64,000 nt of DNA. Source: Caballeronia hypogeia (GTDB taxonomy: Bacteria; Pseudomonadota; Gammaproteobacteria; Burkholderiales; Burkholderiaceae). Positions 61,964-64,000 of the stretch are shown here, piece after piece. Made by a program: the position numbers and the translations under genes. Every line of letters starts with the position of its first letter. The first letter of the stretch is position 1. The notes under the pieces are model-generated. The model searched no databases and was not told the origin of the DNA. It saw only the letters and a program-made list of their open reading frames with translations. The stretch is taken from assembly GCF_001544875.2 (NCBI RefSeq), contig NZ_FCOA02000013.1, forward strand, positions 124,001 through 188,000, given 5' to 3'.

Positions 61964-62120
61964 GGATGAAGCGAAGAAGATTTGAAGTGCCCGCCGAGTC
62001 TATCGGAATCGCCTCGCTGGATTCCGCCTTCTGGCTTGAGACAAATCCGAAACTGAGCGCTCCCCGTCATGCGTTCGTTTTGCATTCCGGATGAAAGACG
62101 CGGATTCGTGCGGAAACGCA

Positions 62121-62134
62121 GTGATTCAAATCAG
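62121..62134 (+). promoter_or_regulatory. Crp/Fnr-type palindrome GTGAT-TCAA-ATCAG
   Basis: The inner TGAT-N4-ATCA is a perfect FNR half-site pair; the outermost bases are G rather than T and A. The centre is at 62127.5, about 42-45 bases before a start predicted from CATACT (62161-62166), close to the class II activator position. Confidence 0.55.
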
Positions 62135-62169
62135 AGATTGTCCGCCGCACCGCTGTTTGCCATACTCGG

Positions 62170-62261
62170 TCCGTTGCCCTGTCTCCTCACGCGTCCGCTC
62201 TCGACTTCTCGAGCCCACAAGCGGACGCGCTCTCGCCGCCTGATCCAGGCGGCATTTTTTT
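62170..62261 (+). ncRNA. Candidate structured small RNA (or leader attenuator)
   Basis: A predicted ~92-base transcript. A C/U-rich single-stranded 5' part (CCCTGTCTCCTC at 62178-62189, complementary to Shine-Dalgarno sequences) is followed by a hairpin of 10 bp (CGCGTCCGCT 62190-62199 with AGCGGACGCG 62220-62229). Nested inside is CTCGA-CTTC-TCGAG. The terminator follows at once. No plus-strand gene precedes it, so the terminator needs a local transcript. The other reading is a leader that attenuates the hydrolase gene 90 bases downstream. Confidence 0.55.
62235..62261 (+). terminator. Orphan rho-independent terminator
   Basis: GCCGCCT (62235-62241), loop GATCC, AGGCGGC (62247-62253), then ATTTTTTT. 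It is strong and on the plus strand, with no upstream plus-strand coding gene in the intergenic region. Confidence 0.92.
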
Positions 62262-62351
62262 GTGCGCGCGGCCTATTACCTTTGACGTAATTGCCCGCCC
62301 CACCTTCACCTGCGACGATGCACCCACACGTTCATCGACCAGGAGCCGGCC

Positions 62352-63218
62352 ATGTCCTCAAACCTGCAGCGCGATCGCGCCACCGTCGCGCGCCCCGGTT
62401 TCATCCGCACGCCCGATGGCGTCGAGCTGTTCTACCGCGACTGGCGGCCCGAACGCGCGCCGGGGAGCGAAAAGACGATCGTCTTCGTCGCCAGTTATTC
62501 GCTGCCGAGCGACATGTGGGCATATCAGATGACGCCGCTCGCGCGGGCGGGCTTTCGCTGCGTCGCTTACGACCGCCGAGGCCACGGCCGTTCGGGCGAT
62601 CCCGGCGGCGGCTACGATTACGACACCCTCGCCGACGACCTCGCCGCGCTCATCGAAGCGCTCGATCTCACAGCTATCACGCTGGTCGGCTATTCCATGG
62701 GCGGCTCGGAAGCGGTGCGCTATCTGACGCGTCACGGCAGTGCGCGCGTCGCGCGTCTCGTGCTGATCGCCTCGACCCTGCCGATGCTCGCGAAAGCGTC
62801 CGATAACGCCGACGGCATCGATCGCGCCTCGATCGAGTCATTTCAGCGCGACCTGATGACGGACTACCCGCAATGGCTCGCCGAAAACGCGCGGCCGTTC
62901 GCGGGACCGCGACCGTCGCAGGCAATGATCGACTGGGTTCGGGAGATGGCGTTGCGCACCTCGCATCAGGCGCTCTTCGCGTGCAACGAAACCGTGAGCC
63001 GCGGTGATTTCCGCAACGAATTGCGCGATGTCGACGTGCCGACACTTATCGTGCAGGGCGGCCGCGATCTCTCCAATCCGCTCGAACTGACCTCGCGACG
63101 CACAGCGCGCGCGATCCCGGACGCGCGGCTCGTCGTCTATGAAGGCGCGCCGCACGGCATTTTCTTGAGCGACGCGGCCCGACTCGTGGCGGACATCGCC
63201 GCATTCGCGTCGACGTAG
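62352..63218 (+). CDS. Alpha/beta hydrolase (non-haem haloperoxidase-like)
   Basis: A 288-aa hydrolase. The nucleophile elbow is VGYSMGGSE, the acid is in VQGGRDLSNP and the catalytic His in GAPHGIFLSDAARL. YDRRGHGRSGDPGGGYDYDTLADDLAALIEALDL is the typical haloperoxidase/esterase segment. It may be an esterase, lactonase or perhydrolase; the substrate is unknown. The ATG at 62352 follows AGGAGCC. A terminator and candidate small RNA lie directly upstream. Confidence 0.9.
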   Translation: MSSNLQRDRATVARPGFIRTPDGVELFYRDWRPERAPGSEKTIVFVASYSLPSDMWAYQMTPLARAGFRCVAYDRRGHGRSGDPGGGYDYDTLADDLAALIEALDLTAITLVGYSMGGSEAVRYLTRHGSARVARLVLIASTLPMLAKASDNADGIDRASIESFQRDLMTDYPQWLAENARPFAGPRPSQAMIDWVREMALRTSHQALFACNETVSRGDFRNELRDVDVPTLIVQGGRDLSNPLELTSRRTARAIPDARLVVYEGAPHGIFLSDAARLVADIAAFAST

Positions 63219-63467
63219 CGGATTCGTCTGGAAGAGCATATGTGGCGGTGGCTTAATATCGGCGCGCCCAATTCGATCCGCTCTTCATCCGGCGCTTGTC
63301 GGATAAGCGCTGAGCGTTGACGCATGGGAAAACACTCATATCAATAGGCTCTGCGAGAATCCCGGCACATCGTAGCACTGCGAATTGACAGCCAGGCGCT
63401 GGTCATGAAAGCATCGCCGCGCAGTCATCCTCCGCAGTCGTCCTCACCTCCACCGGAGTTCACCGCG

Positions 63468-63950
63468 ATGATCTTCCACGCCTCCATTCCCGCCAACGAT
63501 CCTAAGCACGTCGCGCACGTGCTCGCCGAGCTCTGGGACGGCTTCGCCGCGCCGTTTTCGCCCTTCCCCGATGCGTGGATGGCGGTCGCGGGCGACGATC
63601 GCGGCAGCATCATCGAGGTGTATCCGAGCGACAAGGTGATCACGCCCGGCGGCGGCCACGAGGAAAGCGTGAGCTACGGCGCGGACACTTTGAAGCGTCC
63701 GCAGTACAGCGCGTTCCACATGGCCATCGCGACGAAGCTGAGCGCGGAGGAAGTGATTTCAATCGGCGAGCGCGAAGGCTGGCGTGCGGTGCGCTGCACG
63801 CGCGGCGACAACTTCTTCCACGTGATCGAGTTCTGGATCGAGAATTCGACCATGTTCGAATTTCTCACGCCCGACATGCAGGCCGAATATCTCGCCTTCG
63901 CGACGCCCGAGAACTTCAAGGCGATGGCGGCCGCCGCCATACCTCAGTGA
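63468..63950 (+). CDS. Conserved hypothetical protein, VOC-like size
   Basis: A 160-aa soluble protein starting MIFHASIPANDPKHVAHVLAELWDG. It has a compact alpha/beta pattern with DRGSIIEVYPSDKVITPG, YSAFHMAIATKLSAEEVISIGEREGWRAVRC and FFHVIEFWIENSTMFEFLTP. The repeated pattern of His and Glu at strand ends (FHASI, IIEVYP, AFHMAI, VIEFWIE) suggests a vicinal-oxygen-chelate-like fold, but I cannot confirm it. The ATG 63468 start is preferred over 63405 because the first 21 residues are Pro/Ser-rich and the ribosome site CGGAG is local. Confidence 0.75.
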   Translation: MIFHASIPANDPKHVAHVLAELWDGFAAPFSPFPDAWMAVAGDDRGSIIEVYPSDKVITPGGGHEESVSYGADTLKRPQYSAFHMAIATKLSAEEVISIGEREGWRAVRCTRGDNFFHVIEFWIENSTMFEFLTPDMQAEYLAFATPENFKAMAAAAIPQ

Positions 63951-64000
63951 TTCTCGTCGTCTGAACGCGAGCCGCCGCGCAGGCCAAACATCAGTGCGGC

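Larger units (their letters stand above)
61964..62351. other. Divergent intergenic region holding a candidate small RNA
   Basis: 388 bases between the TPR-glycosyltransferase and hydrolase genes. It contains a Crp/Fnr-type palindrome (62121-62134), a -10-like CATACT (62161-62166), an RNA-like hairpin and an intrinsic terminator, each listed separately. The rest shows nothing I can name. Confidence 0.6.

Noticed and set aside
1-64000. tRNA, rRNA, CRISPR, IS element or prophage in the window
   Set aside because: None seen by eye: no cloverleaf with TTC-loop pattern, no regularly spaced repeat-spacer array, no transposase, integrase or phage structural motif among the translated frames.

Overview
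The window is GC-rich, densely coded DNA from a beta-proteobacterium of the Burkholderiaceae (Burkholderia, Paraburkholderia or Caballeronia). The evidence is a PHA phasin, a DUF3564 protein, many LysR/IclR/GntR-regulated catabolic operons, and an MprF/AcvB pair of the kind known from rhizosphere proteobacteria. It reads as chromosome or chromid with a strong accessory-metabolism flavour. I see no rRNA, tRNA, CRISPR array, transposase, prophage or replication origin.

Layout. 1-9.9 kb: a truncated M20 peptidase, a lipoprotein penicillin-acylase-type Ntn hydrolase, small conserved proteins, the mprF-acvB envelope-lipid operon and two small lipoproteins. 10-19 kb: two divergent receiver proteins without a kinase, an ABC uptake operon ending in an aldose epimerase, its likely GntR regulator and a BKACE enzyme. 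19-26.3 kb: small proteins, an EF-hand/response regulator/histidine kinase operon, a Crp/Fnr regulator, an alcohol dehydrogenase, a DUF3564 protein and a phasin. 26.4-30 kb: a membrane Ser/Thr kinase divergent from three tandem double-glycine-leader precursor peptides with a sigma-54-type promoter. 30-38.6 kb: an Lhr-type helicase, a two-domain glycosyltransferase, a phosphoketolase and an acetate-kinase remnant. 38.7-43.7 kb: an operon of thioesterase, LysR regulator, CoA-transferase, HMG-CoA-lyase-type enzyme and MFS carrier. 44.4-49.4 kb: a FAD amine oxidase and ALDH7-type dehydrogenase with a divergent XRE-cupin regulator, then a P450. 49.5-50.1 kb: a broken toxin-antitoxin module. 50.1-59.9 kb: an IclR-linked operon with two tandem KstD-like flavoproteins, NIPSNAP and TIM-barrel proteins, divergent from a reductase, followed by a SulP transporter and an AroE-like enzyme. 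60-64 kb: a lipoprotein, a TPR-glycosyltransferase, a candidate small RNA, an alpha/beta hydrolase and a hypothetical protein.

How it fits together. Several units suggest life at low oxygen with carbon storage: the Crp/Fnr regulator, alcohol dehydrogenase, phasin, phosphoketolase and two FNR-like palindromes, one of them ahead of the candidate small RNA. The flavoprotein, TIM-barrel and AroE-like set looks like hydroaromatic ring catabolism. Its IclR regulator has a near-ideal IclR palindrome between the divergent promoters.

The best candidate for an undescribed system is the double-glycine peptide cluster at 28.9-29.95 kb. The three precursors have leaders of identical length (26 residues) and cysteine-free cores. 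A sigma-54-type promoter and a strong terminator bracket the first two, and a receptor-like kinase lies beside them. No peptidase-exporter or maturation enzyme is present in this window.
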